Source: an uncultured Collinsella sp.
Lineage (GTDB): Bacteria > Actinomycetota > Coriobacteriia > Coriobacteriales > Coriobacteriaceae
Assembly: GCA_902464485.1 (NCBI GenBank)
Contig: CABQJJ010000011.1
Location: 1-44,419, forward strand
Direction: 5' to 3'
Length of the DNA stretch: 44,419 bases
Translations under genes and position numbers: made by a program
Shown here: piece after piece, positions 16,864 through 25,818 of the stretch
Position numbering within the stretch: position 1 is the stretch's first letter
How the letters are laid out: every line of letters starts with the position of its first letter
Notes under the pieces: model-generated
Told to the model about the DNA's origin: nothing
The model's input: only the letters and a program-made list of their open reading frames with translations
Database searches by the model: none

Positions 16864-17736
16864 TTATTTTCCGAGCCAGTTTTTGAACCACCACTCCATG
16901 GAGCGGCTCATCTCGGCCATAAAGGGGCTCGTGTGCTTGCGGGTATAGATGTCCACGACGCGCTCCCCAACCTCGCGGGCATGTGGGCGAAACATCGCGT
17001 CCATCTCGGCCACCTGCGCGTCCATGGTCGCGGCATCCGCACGGCGGTAGCGCTCCTCGTGCACCAGGTTCACCACGGGGTGCGCGATTGCCGGGCGCTC
17101 TTTGCGAGGCGTGCCGATGATGAGCATCGATAGCGGCATGGTATAGGGCGGCAGATCGAGCAGCCCGGCAACTTCCTCGGCATTCTCGACGATGTCGCCG
17201 ATGTAGCAGCTTCCCAGCCCCAGGGCCTCGGCGGCGACCACGGCATTTTGCGCGGCGATCACGGCGTCCTGTGCCGCGATGGCAAAGTCGCCCAGACCCG
17301 GCGCACGACGGGGCGACTTGCCCGTGCGCTCTACAAACTCGGGCTCAAAGCAGCCCACATGCTCAAACAGATCGATCCACTTGGCATAGTCGACCACAAA
17401 TATTAGTGCCCAGGGCGCCTTGGCGATCATGGGCTGGTGGTCACACAGGTCGGCCAGACGGTCCAGCGTAGCCTGCTCGCGAATGCTCACGATGGAGTAC
17501 ATCATCATGGCGCCCGCCGACGGTGCACGGCTCGCCGCGTGCAAGATCGCCGCCCGTTGCTCGTCGGTCACCGCCACGGGACAGTCGTTGTCATCGCGCG
17601 CAAAAGCGCGCGTGGATGAACGGTGCTCCAAAATGTCCAGCACCGCGTTGCCCGTAGTCTCGACCGGATAGCCGTACGTATCCACGACCGCAGCTCTGTC
17701 GCCGCCCATGTCCGCCTTGCAAACCTGCTCGCTCAT
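16864..17736 (-). CDS. Nitroreductase family protein
   Basis: A 290-residue protein with an FMN-binding nitroreductase fold. HRSSTRAF near residue 38 corresponds to the RRSxRxF phosphate-contact motif. SRAPSAGAMM near 68 and GLGSCYIGDI near 190 match the other two conserved blocks. The C-terminal 60 residues, Trp- and Arg-rich, extend past the core. These enzymes are flavin-dependent reductases of nitro, quinone or related compounds using NAD(P)H; the substrate is not predictable. It diverges from the LTA-synthase-like gene. An imperfect hairpin without a T run (16831-16859) follows the stop. Confidence 0.88.
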   Translation of the reverse strand: MSEQVCKADMGGDRAAVVDTYGYPVETTGNAVLDILEHRSSTRAFARDDNDCPVAVTDEQRAAILHAASRAPSAGAMMMYSIVSIREQATLDRLADLCDHQPMIAKAPWALIFVVDYAKWIDLFEHVGCFEPEFVERTGKSPRRAPGLGDFAIAAQDAVIAAQNAVVAAEALGLGSCYIGDIVENAEEVAGLLDLPPYTMPLSMLIIGTPRKERPAIAHPVVNLVHEERYRRADAATMDAQVAEMDAMFRPHAREVGERVVDIYTRKHTSPFMAEMSRSMEWWFKNWLGK

Positions 17737-17950
17737 CGCCCTACCCTCGCCATTTCTTTAAGAAGCCTTTACGTTTCCGTGTAATTCCCGTCCATTATCG
17801 CGCAGGTCGCCACTCCATTGCGCCACACCGCCACACATGCGCGTTAATATGGCTGGTTGTTGTGCGCAGCCACCAATTGCAGCGCATATCTTGGTAACAA
17901 TCGGGTAAACCCCCGCTTTCGTAGGTTTTAAGTTTGTGAGGAGTCTCAGC

Positions 17951-20251
17951 ATGTTCGCTGCCGCCATCTCGCTCGTCGGTCTTGCGGCGACCGTCTACCT
18001 TGTTTTGCGCGAGGCCAAGGCCATTCGCGCTCAGTCGGGCACCGTTGCCAAAAGCGCTCTTGGGTGGAGCGTCGCCTTCGGCCTGTTCCAGCTCTTTTTG
18101 ACCATTTGGGGCGCCATCGGCCTCGTGGCACAAAACGAGCCGCTCGCCTTTGTGATGCTCATCCTGACCAACGCCATTCTCACCGGATGTGCCTGGGCCA
18201 GCATCGCCCGCGACCGCATCGCCCCACGCGTCTTTGCGTTCGCCGCGCCCGACGCCACCGCGCCCACCGGCAAGCTCGCCCGCCTGCGCGGCGCCTTTGT
18301 GGGCAAACCGCTCGTCGCCGCCATCTTGTGCCTGCTGCTCGCCGGCGTCTTTGCGCTGTTGGGCATGGAGGTCTCGTCCAACCACGACTTTACCTGGGTC
18401 TACCCCCTGTGCATCCTGCTCGAGTGGGCCATCATCACCACGCTCATGGCTGGCCTGTTCTTCCTATTCCAGCGCCACGGCGCAGCTCCCGCGGTCCTGG
18501 CCTTTGCCCTCTTTGTCCTGGGCATTGCCGAGTTCTTTGTCATCACGTTTAAATCCATGCCCATCCAGCCGGGCGACCTTTCGGCCATCTCCACCGCTGC
18601 CGCGGTCGCCGGCAACGGCTACACCTTCTCAATATCGCTGTTCTGCGTGCTGTCCATGGGCTTTACCGCCATCGCCATGCTGCTATGCGAGTACGCCGGC
18701 CTGGTGGCACCGCACCGCCAGAAGGGCGCCGCCAACGCCAAGCGCATGCTGCTTACCAACCTGCTCGTCGCCGTGCTGTGCCTGGGCGGCGTGACCGCAC
18801 ACGTCACGCTCATCGACTACTACAACACCCTCGGCATCACCGTCTACACCTGGCGCCCGCTCGAGAGCTACTGGCGCGAGGGCTACCTGCCTGCCTTTAT
18901 TAGTGCGGCGCAGTCTATCAAGCCGCCCAAACCCGCCGACTACTCCGTCGACGATGCCAAGGCCACGCTCAAAAAGTACGCCAAGGCCTACGACAAGTCC
19001 GATGCCGCCAAGAGTGACGAGCGCACCGCCGCCCAGGACCAATTCGACAGCGAGAAGCCCACGGTCATCGCCATCATGAACGAGACCTTCTCGGACCTGT
19101 CCATCTACCAGAACATGCGCGCCGGCTACGAGGGCCCGCAGTACTTTAAGAACCTGTCCAACTGCCTCAGCCGCGGCAAGCTCTATGTGAGCGCCTACGG
19201 CGGCGGTACCGCCAATACCGAGTTTGAGTTTATGACCGGCAACTCCATGGCCAACCTGGGCTCGGGCGTGTACCCCTACACCATCTACAACATGGAGACA
19301 ACCGGGAACCTGGCAGAGCAGTTCAAGTCGCTCGGATATTCCACCACGGCCATGCACCCCAACCACGCCACCAACTGGAACCGCGAGAACGTCTACAAGG
19401 ACTTTGGCTTCGACCAGTTCCTGTCCATCAACGATTTCCAGGGCGCCGATACCCTACGCGGCATGGTGACCGACCAGGCTACCTACGACAAGATTCTTGA
19501 GCTGCTCGACCAGAACGCCGATCCACAGTTTATCTTCGACGTGACCATGCAGAACCACTCGGGCTACGATACGGGTCTACTGCCCACCGACAAGCAGATG
19601 CATCTGAACATCGACACGACCGATCTGGACACCAAGACCATCGAGGACGGCACGCTTTCCGATGTCGACGAGTACGTCTCGTGCATTGAGCAGTCCGACC
19701 AGGCGCTGCGCTACTTCCTCAATGCCCTGAACAAACTCGACCGCAAGGTTGTCGTGGTATTCTGGGGCGACCATCAGCCGTTCTTCCCGTCCAAGTTCAA
19801 CGACAAGTGGTTTACCGGCGAGGACGATGCCACGCACCAGGAACGTCTGTGGCAGACCGATTACATCATCTGGGCCAACTACGACGTTGCCGGCTGCGAC
19901 CAGACGAGCGAGGTCGACGACCTGTCCACCAACTACCTGTCCACCCAGCTTATGCAGCTGATCGGCGCACCGCTGACCGACTACCAGAAAGCGCACATGA
20001 CGCTGCGCGAGTCGCTGCCCGCCATCAACTCCGTGGGCTACGAAGACGCCAGCCTGCGCTGGGCGCTCTCCTCCAACGTCACCGGTGACGACGCCGCCGC
20101 CGCTGCCGCCACCAAGGCGCGCGAGGATTACGCCAAGATGCAGTACTACGAGATGTTCCGCGACGGTAAGAACGTGTATACCGAGCACTTCCAGACCGAG
20201 GCCAACGAGACCGACCCCAACCTGGCGCCGGGTACGACCAAGATCAAGTAA
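17951..20251 (+). CDS. LTA synthase family membrane sulfatase/phosphotransferase
   Basis: A 766-residue protein. ATG 17951 lies behind GAGGAG; a GTG five codons earlier is less likely. Seven or eight membrane spans fill residues 1-290, more than the five of staphylococcal LtaS. A connecting helix follows, then an extracellular sulfatase-fold domain from about 370: IAIMNETFSD (metal Glu), GGTANTEFEFMTG with the catalytic Thr near residue 420, and VVVFWGDHQPFF with metal Asp/His near 605. Family members transfer glycerol phosphate (or other phospho-groups) from phosphatidylglycerol onto teichoic-acid-like polymers outside the membrane. The C-terminal 80 residues are polar. Its 3' end is followed by the repeat-rich region. 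Confidence 0.9.
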   Translation: MFAAAISLVGLAATVYLVLREAKAIRAQSGTVAKSALGWSVAFGLFQLFLTIWGAIGLVAQNEPLAFVMLILTNAILTGCAWASIARDRIAPRVFAFAAPDATAPTGKLARLRGAFVGKPLVAAILCLLLAGVFALLGMEVSSNHDFTWVYPLCILLEWAIITTLMAGLFFLFQRHGAAPAVLAFALFVLGIAEFFVITFKSMPIQPGDLSAISTAAAVAGNGYTFSISLFCVLSMGFTAIAMLLCEYAGLVAPHRQKGAANAKRMLLTNLLVAVLCLGGVTAHVTLIDYYNTLGITVYTWRPLESYWREGYLPAFISAAQSIKPPKPADYSVDDAKATLKKYAKAYDKSDAAKSDERTAAQDQFDSEKPTVIAIMNETFSDLSIYQNMRAGYEGPQYFKNLSNCLSRGKLYVSAYGGGTANTEFEFMTGNSMANLGSGVYPYTIYNMETTGNLAEQFKSLGYSTTAMHPNHATNWNRENVYKDFGFDQFLSINDFQGADTLRGMVTDQATYDKILELLDQNADPQFIFDVTMQNHSGYDTGLLPTDKQMHLNIDTTDLDTKTIEDGTLSDVDEYVSCIEQSDQALRYFLNALNKLDRKVVVVFWGDHQPFFPSKFNDKWFTGEDDATHQERLWQTDYIIWANYDVAGCDQTSEVDDLSTNYLSTQLMQLIGAPLTDYQKAHMTLRESLPAINSVGYEDASLRWALSSNVTGDDAAAAAATKAREDYAKMQYYEMFRDGKNVYTEHFQTEANETDPNLAPGTTKIK

Positions 20252-20309
20252 CGGGGTCGGGGGCCCGAATCGGCGGCAGGCGGAGGTACGGGAAAAGCCT
20301 GCTGCTCAA

Positions 20310-20374
20310 ACAGTCCTGCGCAAGACGGGGGCCACTTTAAGTGGCCCCCTTTGCGTGCGGAACTCGCGATGAAC
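20310..20374 (+). repeat. 65 bp repeat element, left copy, with inner hairpin
   Basis: This is the inverted counterpart of 25674-25738, with 59 of 65 positions identical. The flank GTTCATCGCGAGTTCCGCAC (minus strand) is identical in both. The inner hairpin GGGGGCCAC-TTTAA-GTGGCCCCC followed by TTTG may terminate transcription from the LTA-synthase-like gene, whose stop is 76 bases upstream. A shorter relative, GAAGGCCAC-GTTAT-GTGGCCTTC, sits at 20455-20477 and runs straight into the 61 bp array. Confidence 0.85.
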
Positions 20375-20485
20375 CTTATATGCCTGCGCCTGGACAGACG
20401 CCCTGATGTTGGGGCGTGGCTTGTCTTGGGTGTATCGCCGAACATATATAAGTTGAAGGCCACGTTATGTGGCCTTCTTTGTTTG

Positions 20486-20840
20486 CGGAAAGTGTGTCCC
20501 GGAATTCTTGTCTGGAATGGGATGCAGTTTCCGCTTGGGGCCCGATTGGGAAAGTGTGTCCCACTATTCAGCTGGATTCCGGGATGTATTTTCCGGTTGA
20601 GGCTCGTTGGGAAAGTGCGTCCCACTTTGGGGGCTGATTCTGGGACGTGGTTTCCGGTTGGCTCTCATTGGGAAAGTTCATCCCATTTCTCGGCCTAATT
20701 ATGGGACGCAGTTTCCCGTTGAGGACCCTTTGGGAAAGTGCGTCCCGGTCTGGGCGCTCAAACTGGGATGGATTTTCCGGATGAGGGCTTGACGGAAAAT
20801 GTGTCCCGTTCCGGGCGCTAATTGTGGGATGCAGTTTCCG
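20486..20840 (+). repeat. 61 bp palindromic-unit array A (six units)
   Basis: Six units of about 61 bp. Each has the form GGGAAA-GTGCGTCCC, a variable stretch of about 16-20 bases, then TGGGAYGCA-N-TTTCC and a linker of about 15 bases such as GGTTGAGGCTCGTT. The two conserved parts are each other's reverse complement, so every unit can fold into a hairpin. The 61 bp period is not a multiple of three and stops interrupt, so it is non-coding. It lies downstream of the surface protein terminator. Units 2-5 match units 3-6 of array B, including linkers, in the same orientation. Confidence 0.9.
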
Positions 20841-20865
20841 CTTGCGGAGTCTCCACTCAACAGAA

Positions 20866-20899
20866 AACCCGGGTGGCCTGTTTTTTGGCTACCCGGGTT
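20866..20899 (-). terminator. Terminator of the large surface protein gene
   Basis: Minus strand: AACCCGGGTAGCC and GGCCACCCGGGTT pair (one mismatch) around an A-rich loop and are followed by TTC. Thymines also flank it on the plus strand. It lies 30 bases after the stop codon. Confidence 0.75.
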
Positions 20900-20928
20900 T
20901 TTGGGTTGTCGATATGTTCGACTGGCTA

Positions 20929-23900
20929 CTAGTAGGTCTTGCGGCGCTTGATCAGCATGATGAGGGCTATCACTACGAGCGTTGCTCCCGCTGCTGCTGC
21001 AGTGGCGACTAGGGCGAATGTTTGGTCGCCGGTGCTTGCGAGGTTCTTCGCTGTGGTCGTAGTCTTGACCTTGGTGTCGGTCTTAGCTCCGTTGTCGGAC
21101 TTGGGCTTGTCCGGGTTCGTCGGGGTCTCAGGAGTCTCGGGGTCCTTTGAGCCTTCGGAATCGGTTGGGCCGGCGGTGTTTACCAGCGTATGGTCCAGGA
21201 ACTTCTTGGCGCCCGCACTTGCCTGTGAGAACAGGCGGCGCGTGCGGATCGGGGTGGCGTTCACCGTTGTGGGCGCCGTCTCCTCGGCCTCGATATTCAC
21301 GAGCGTCGTGCCGGTGTCGAGGCCCACGTCGTTGTATCCCACGTGGCAGTAATACTGCGCACCGTCATTGTCTGCGGTCAGGTCAATCTCGAGCTTTGAG
21401 GCCGTTCCAGCCGCGAGGTTGCCATCGGCACCCACGAGCTTAAACTCTGTCTCGCCGCGGCCCTTGCGGTACCACATATAGGTCGGTGCCAGCCCTGTTT
21501 CGCTATCGTCGGCACCGAGTTGCTTCACATGGCCAATCGCCGAGAGCGTCAGGTGGCTTCCCGCCGTGCGCTCAACCGAAGAGTCGTATCCAAGATCCGA
21601 CCCCTCCGCAGCATCCGCCGCAGGTCCGCTCACGGTCATCGTCATGCCATCGGGCATGGTCTTGACCGTGATGATTGCCGAGCGAATACCTGTTTCGGTC
21701 GTGGATCCATTCTTAACGGCGGCGATGGCGAATCGATACTCCGTATTGGGCTGCAGCCCATCCCACTTGAGCGAGGTCTGCGTGTTGTCGGCAATCTTCC
21801 AGCTATTGACGACCGCATCCGCCGCATTGCTCTGCAGCATGCCCACGCCGTAGCTAAAGCCACTCTTGTTTGCGAGTACATCGTCCCAGCTAAACGTAAC
21901 GCTGGTCGAATCGACGGCGTTTGCCGTAAAGCCCGTCACGGCCGGCGCGTCGGGCATCTCGACGTCCTTAACGTCATAGCCCACGATCCAGAACTGGTCG
22001 GTGTCCTTGGTGCCGAGCTTGTCGCCCGAGTCTGCCTCGAACTTGTCGACATCCACCGCGTTGACGCCCAGACGCCACACAAAACCGTACTTGCCCTGCG
22101 CGGCCTCGGGCAGGTTGTCGACGGTGCCGCCGTATTCGGTCGATTCACTCGAGGAGTTACCCGTAGTAAAGCCGGCGTTGGCACCAAAGCACAGGCCGCC
22201 AAACAACTCGTGCTTTGCGAGCTTCGCGCCCATGACAACGCTGCCGTTCAGCGTAAAGCCGTACTCAAACTCCTGTTCCTCGCCCTCCTCGACTTCGATG
22301 GTCTGCTCAATGCTCGCTCCCGACTGCGCGACGGCGCCGTTAAACCCATCGTGCGTGTAGGCGCGCGTCACGCCAGGCTTGCCCAGGCCAAAGGAATCCC
22401 CAACGGGAGTCTCGCCGTTGAGCGTCGTGTAATAGCTGTCGGGTTCTCCCGACCGGTTGGTCAAAAAGTAGCTGAGCGGCGTCATATTGTGCTGTTTGGC
22501 AATGCGGTCATAGGCCTCGACATTAACGACCGAGGTCTGCGCGCCGAGCGACACGGGCGCGGCCATCACGCCCTTGCCACCAGTTTCCTCATTTTCGATC
22601 TCGTACTCGTAATAGACCATCGGAATCGTGTAGAGCACGGCCTTGTCGCCTTCGCCGGCATGCGACTCATAACTTACGCTGGCGCTCACTGTACGCTCGC
22701 TCCGGTAGTCATAGCATCCCTCGGCGGCAAAATCGACTGAAGCATTAATCGCGACCAGGGGCGGACCGGTCTGCACCTCGACGGCAACGCCCAACTCGGC
22801 GCCAATGGTATAGCCCTGGGATGTCCCCGTGCTCTTTCCCTCGCCGTATGACGTGCCGCCCAACACCAGATAGCCGTATGCCTGCTCCAGATCCTCAACA
22901 TAGGGAGCATCCTGCAGCACCGCGAGCACGCGCGGGTTGGTATAGACCTTGTAGCGGTCCTTGTACGTGATCTTGACGCTGTCATTGTCGACATCGGGCA
23001 GCGCGAGCGAGATAAATGTGCCGTAGGTAGTGCCGCGACGGTTGCTCTCGCTAATCACCTGCTCCTCGCCGCGGCGCACCCTTCCGTTCTCGTCGAGCGA
23101 AAGATGCGAGGCGGTCATCCAATAGTAGTCATCGTTCTTGCGCAGGTCCTCGTCGCGGTGCTTGCCCACCACGGCGATAAAACTCTCGTTGTAGCGATCC
23201 GAACCCGAGACGCTGCCCGCCTTGACGTCGCTGATCCACACCTGCTCTATACCCTTGTGGTCATGCTTGTTGCTGCTGTTGTATTGCTGACCGCTCATGC
23301 TCATGGTTCCGACCATGGACCCCAAGCCCTGGGCCCCGCTCTGCGCCGTGTTGCAGGCAAAGTCGCGGAACACATCGCCGCCCACGAGCACCTCGTCGAC
23401 CGCCAGCTGCTCGGACAGGCCGTCAAGGTTGGCAGTGGCAAGGGCAATAGGCGCCAAGGTGCACGGATAGCGCTTATCCTGAGCGCTATCCTTCCATGCG
23501 CTGTTGGGCACATGCATCAGCCCATAGGAGGCGAGGAGCCCGTCTCTGTATTCCTTGCAATCGGAAAGTTTGAACTCGCCAGACTCCGAGTCAAAATACG
23601 CGTAGCGGTACAGCGCGCCGTACAGCCCCTTGCTGCCGTCAGAAGCGCCGTAATCAAAAGCGCTGCGTTGCCAGTCATAGCCCGCAAGAATAAGGCCCGT
23701 GACGGTTTCACCCGTCTTCTTTCCTTCTTCATCGTAGGCGGCAAACGTGCCGAATGTCGCATTCGCAGCGACCATGGTCTTGCCGTTCGCGGAGAGGGAG
23801 ATTGCGCCCGCGTCGCCCAGAGCATCGACATGGACGAGCGCACCCTTGGATGCATCCCACGAAAACAGCTCGCAATGCGTCGACTTATCAATATTCTTCT

Positions 23901-25017
23901 TGCCGTAGGGTGCCGAGACCACGATGGCGAGGTCATCGCAAAAATCGCGGTCGAGGTCTCCGGCAGCCAGCGAAACGACAGGAGCTGACTGAAGCTGCGT
24001 CCAGGAGTCGTTCCCGCCCTTGTTGTGCGTGGTGTAGTCCGCGGCGTTACCGGCATCGATCTTGACGACGCTTTGCTTCCAGTTGCCGCCCTCCAAGTCA
24101 TACATGTCGACTACAGCCTTGCGCACGCCGTTCTCGTCGACATAGCAGCCCGCGTAGACAAAAAGCTCGTCGACGCCGTCGCCATCGACATCGCCCGCCT
24201 CGACATCAAAGACGGCGTCGTGCTCTTGCAGGTAACCGGCATCCAGGTACTTAAAACGGCCTTCGTACATCATATTAGTGTTGACCGTCACCGGCAGGTG
24301 TGTGTCGAGAGTGCGCGTACGCCCGTTGCTAAACGAGTAGAGGACCAGCTCAACCTTTCCGGCGTATGACTTGCCGTCAATCGTCGTGGAGGAACTGTCG
24401 CCGTAGGCACGGAGCTCGGCAACGCGGCTCTTTTTGCCCGTGCTGGCGTCGCTGCAGAACTCAACACTCGTGGCGTGAATGCCCGAGAAACCGTTGTTGT
24501 CGTTGGCGAGTACTGTTGAGGACTCATTGTTGCTTAGGTACGACCAGGTGCCGCCACCGTAGTCGCTATGCTTGTAGAGATCGCTGTTCGTATCGAAGTT
24601 GTTGACGTTTTGCCAGAACTTTGCGGCGCCCCACACACTTCCATAGCCATCGGTGAGTTTGCTGCTGCCGCCAATGTCACCGCGCTCGACGTTCTCGAGC
24701 TTGTCGCGCAGAGTGTAGCGATTGCCATGGCTACCGTTAGCTGCCATATAGACCTCGCTGCGCGTGGCAAACGTCGTGGGGGTATCAGTGGAATAGGGGC
24801 CAACGGTATCGGCCGGAATGTCCTCGCTCGTGCCCAGACCCAGGGCTTGATAATCCTGCTCGGTCATATCGGTGATTGCGGGCGCGTCTGCCGCCTGGGC
24901 AACCTGGGGCGTGGCCGTGAAGCAGGCGACGCTCGTGGCGATCAACGCAGCAAGCGCCGCCGTCCCAACAAGCAGGATTTTCGACAGCCTACGGATACGG
25001 GGGTGTGGAACGTACAT
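20929..25017 (-). CDS. Large sortase-anchored surface protein with FG-GAP/VCBS-like and fibronectin type III-like regions
   Basis: A 1362-residue protein. ATG 25017 lies 8 bases behind GAGG; an ATG 12 codons earlier lacks a site. A basic and hydrophobic signal peptide ends at about AQA-AD (residue 44). Around 280-390 are calcium-binding-like repeats (DVEAGDVDGDGVDELFV, SLAAGDLDRDFCDDLAIV) of the FG-GAP/VCBS type, as in integrin-like propellers. A long region without familiar motifs follows (400-1050). Next come a fibronectin type III-like domain (about 1055-1150, LQPNTEYRFAIAAV) and an Ig-like domain (about 1170-1260). A Pro/Thr/Lys-rich stalk leads to the LASTGD sorting motif, a membrane helix and KRRK. 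It should be covalently attached to the wall; adhesion or substrate binding is likely. It is flanked on both sides by 61 bp repeat arrays. Confidence 0.85.
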   Translation of the reverse strand: MYVPHPRIRRLSKILLVGTAALAALIATSVACFTATPQVAQAADAPAITDMTEQDYQALGLGTSEDIPADTVGPYSTDTPTTFATRSEVYMAANGSHGNRYTLRDKLENVERGDIGGSSKLTDGYGSVWGAAKFWQNVNNFDTNSDLYKHSDYGGGTWSYLSNNESSTVLANDNNGFSGIHATSVEFCSDASTGKKSRVAELRAYGDSSSTTIDGKSYAGKVELVLYSFSNGRTRTLDTHLPVTVNTNMMYEGRFKYLDAGYLQEHDAVFDVEAGDVDGDGVDELFVYAGCYVDENGVRKAVVDMYDLEGGNWKQSVVKIDAGNAADYTTHNKGGNDSWTQLQSAPVVSLAAGDLDRDFCDDLAIVVSAPYGKKNIDKSTHCELFSWDASKGALVHVDALGDAGAISLSANGKTMVAANATFGTFAAYDEEGKKTGETVTGLILAGYDWQRSAFDYGASDGSKGLYGALYRYAYFDSESGEFKLSDCKEYRDGLLASYGLMHVPNSAWKDSAQDKRYPCTLAPIALATANLDGLSEQLAVDEVLVGGDVFRDFACNTAQSGAQGLGSMVGTMSMSGQQYNSSNKHDHKGIEQVWISDVKAGSVSGSDRYNESFIAVVGKHRDEDLRKNDDYYWMTASHLSLDENGRVRRGEEQVISESNRRGTTYGTFISLALPDVDNDSVKITYKDRYKVYTNPRVLAVLQDAPYVEDLEQAYGYLVLGGTSYGEGKSTGTSQGYTIGAELGVAVEVQTGPPLVAINASVDFAAEGCYDYRSERTVSASVSYESHAGEGDKAVLYTIPMVYYEYEIENEETGGKGVMAAPVSLGAQTSVVNVEAYDRIAKQHNMTPLSYFLTNRSGEPDSYYTTLNGETPVGDSFGLGKPGVTRAYTHDGFNGAVAQSGASIEQTIEVEEGEEQEFEYGFTLNGSVVMGAKLAKHELFGGLCFGANAGFTTGNSSSESTEYGGTVDNLPEAAQGKYGFVWRLGVNAVDVDKFEADSGDKLGTKDTDQFWIVGYDVKDVEMPDAPAVTGFTANAVDSTSVTFSWDDVLANKSGFSYGVGMLQSNAADAVVNSWKIADNTQTSLKWDGLQPNTEYRFAIAAVKNGSTTETGIRSAIITVKTMPDGMTMTVSGPAADAAEGSDLGYDSSVERTAGSHLTLSAIGHVKQLGADDSETGLAPTYMWYRKGRGETEFKLVGADGNLAAGTASKLEIDLTADNDGAQYYCHVGYNDVGLDTGTTLVNIEAEETAPTTVNATPIRTRRLFSQASAGAKKFLDHTLVNTAGPTDSEGSKDPETPETPTNPDKPKSDNGAKTDTKVKTTTTAKNLASTGDQTFALVATAAAAGATLVVIALIMLIKRRKTY

Positions 25018-25048
25018 GAGGGACCTCGCTTTATTCGAGTGGAGTGGA

Positions 25049-25121
25049 CTCATTTTTGCAAATGATACGCCCGATGCCCGATATCACGTGTCTCATTTTC
25101 GCCAACGGCGTGTCTCATTTT
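25049..25121. promoter_or_regulatory. Direct-repeat operator candidate upstream of the surface protein
   Basis: CGTGTCTCATTTT occurs at 25087-25099 and 25109-25121, exactly 22 bp apart. A partial third copy, CTCATTTTTG, starts at 25049. They lie between the surface gene start and array B. Spacing near two helical turns suggests a regulator binding site. No regulator gene is adjacent. Confidence 0.45.
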
Positions 25122-25139
25122 TGAGAATCCGAGATGCCG

Positions 25140-25590
25140 CGGAAATCTTATCCCAGCTCAAAGGCCATTTCTGGGATGTATTTTCCGTCAAGTGCCTCAT
25201 CGGGAAACTGCATCCCATTTCAAGCGTCGATTCTGGGACGCACTTTCCCCTTAGACCCTCAACCGGAAACCGCATCCCACTTTGAGCGCAAATTCCGGGA
25301 TGCATTTTCCGCTTGAGCCTCATTGGGAAACGGCGTCCCACTTTGAGGGCTGATTGTGGGATGCATTTTCCGGTTTTGCTCTCACTGGGAAAATGCATCC
25401 CGTTTCTTGACCGAATAATGGGACGCAATTTCCCGTTGGAGCGCCTTTGGGAAAGTGTGTCCCACTTCGACCGCCCAGAGTGGGATGCACTTTCCGCAAA
25501 GCACCTCAACGGGAAACTACGTCCCATTCCAAAGGCAAATTCCGGGACGCATTTTTCGAAAGCCTGCCCATCCGGAAAGCCCGTCCCACT
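25140..25590 (+). repeat. 61 bp palindromic-unit array B (seven full units and one partial)
   Basis: It has the same unit as array A and begins about 120 bases upstream of the surface protein start. The left half-site is typically GGGAAACTGCATCCCA, the right TGGGATGCATTTTCC, separated by 15-17 variable bases with linkers ending in CTCATT, CTCAAC or similar. Paired positions vary together in places, for example CATCCC/GGGATG versus CGTCCC/GGGACG. Units at 25324, 25387 and 25448 correspond to array A units 3, 4 and 5. Confidence 0.9.
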
Positions 25591-25648
25591 TTGGACGCAT
25601 CCGGGCACGGAACCATCGACCTATCAGGCCTCCCATCAATAAAGAGGC

Positions 25649-25776
25649 GTCCTCCCGGACGGCGGGGCACGAAGTTCATCGCGAGTTCCGCACGCAAAGA
25701 AGGCCACTTAATGTGGCCTTCGTCTTGCGCAGAACTGTAGAGCAGGGAACTTCGTGCCCCGACGCCCGGGAGGACG
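25649..25776. repeat. Nested palindrome containing the right copy of the 65 bp element
   Basis: Outer arms at 25649-25678 and 25747-25776 pair over about 30 bases with two mismatches (CGTCCTCCCGG ... GGGGCACGAAGTTC). Inside sits the 65 bp element (25674-25738) with hairpin GAAGGCCAC-TTAAT-GTGGCCTTC. It lies 43 bases downstream of the flavodoxin-like gene, in the same relation to that gene as the left copy has to the LTA-synthase-like gene. Confidence 0.85.
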
Positions 25777-25818
25777 TTTCATTTAGAAAGATGGACCGAC
25801 CGCCGTCAGCGATGGGAG

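Noticed and set aside
20486..20840. CRISPR array
   Set aside because: The conserved parts are inverted halves within each unit, repeats vary between copies, and interiors of matching units are related between the two arrays. There are no identical repeats with unique spacers and no cas genes.
25093..25608. A 171-codon minus-strand frame through array B
   Set aside because: The 61 bp period changes frame at each unit, so a repeated protein cannot result. The frame is open by chance.
20310..25738. Composite transposon
   Set aside because: No transposase or recombinase gene lies between or beside the inverted copies. Kept only as an open alternative within the finding.
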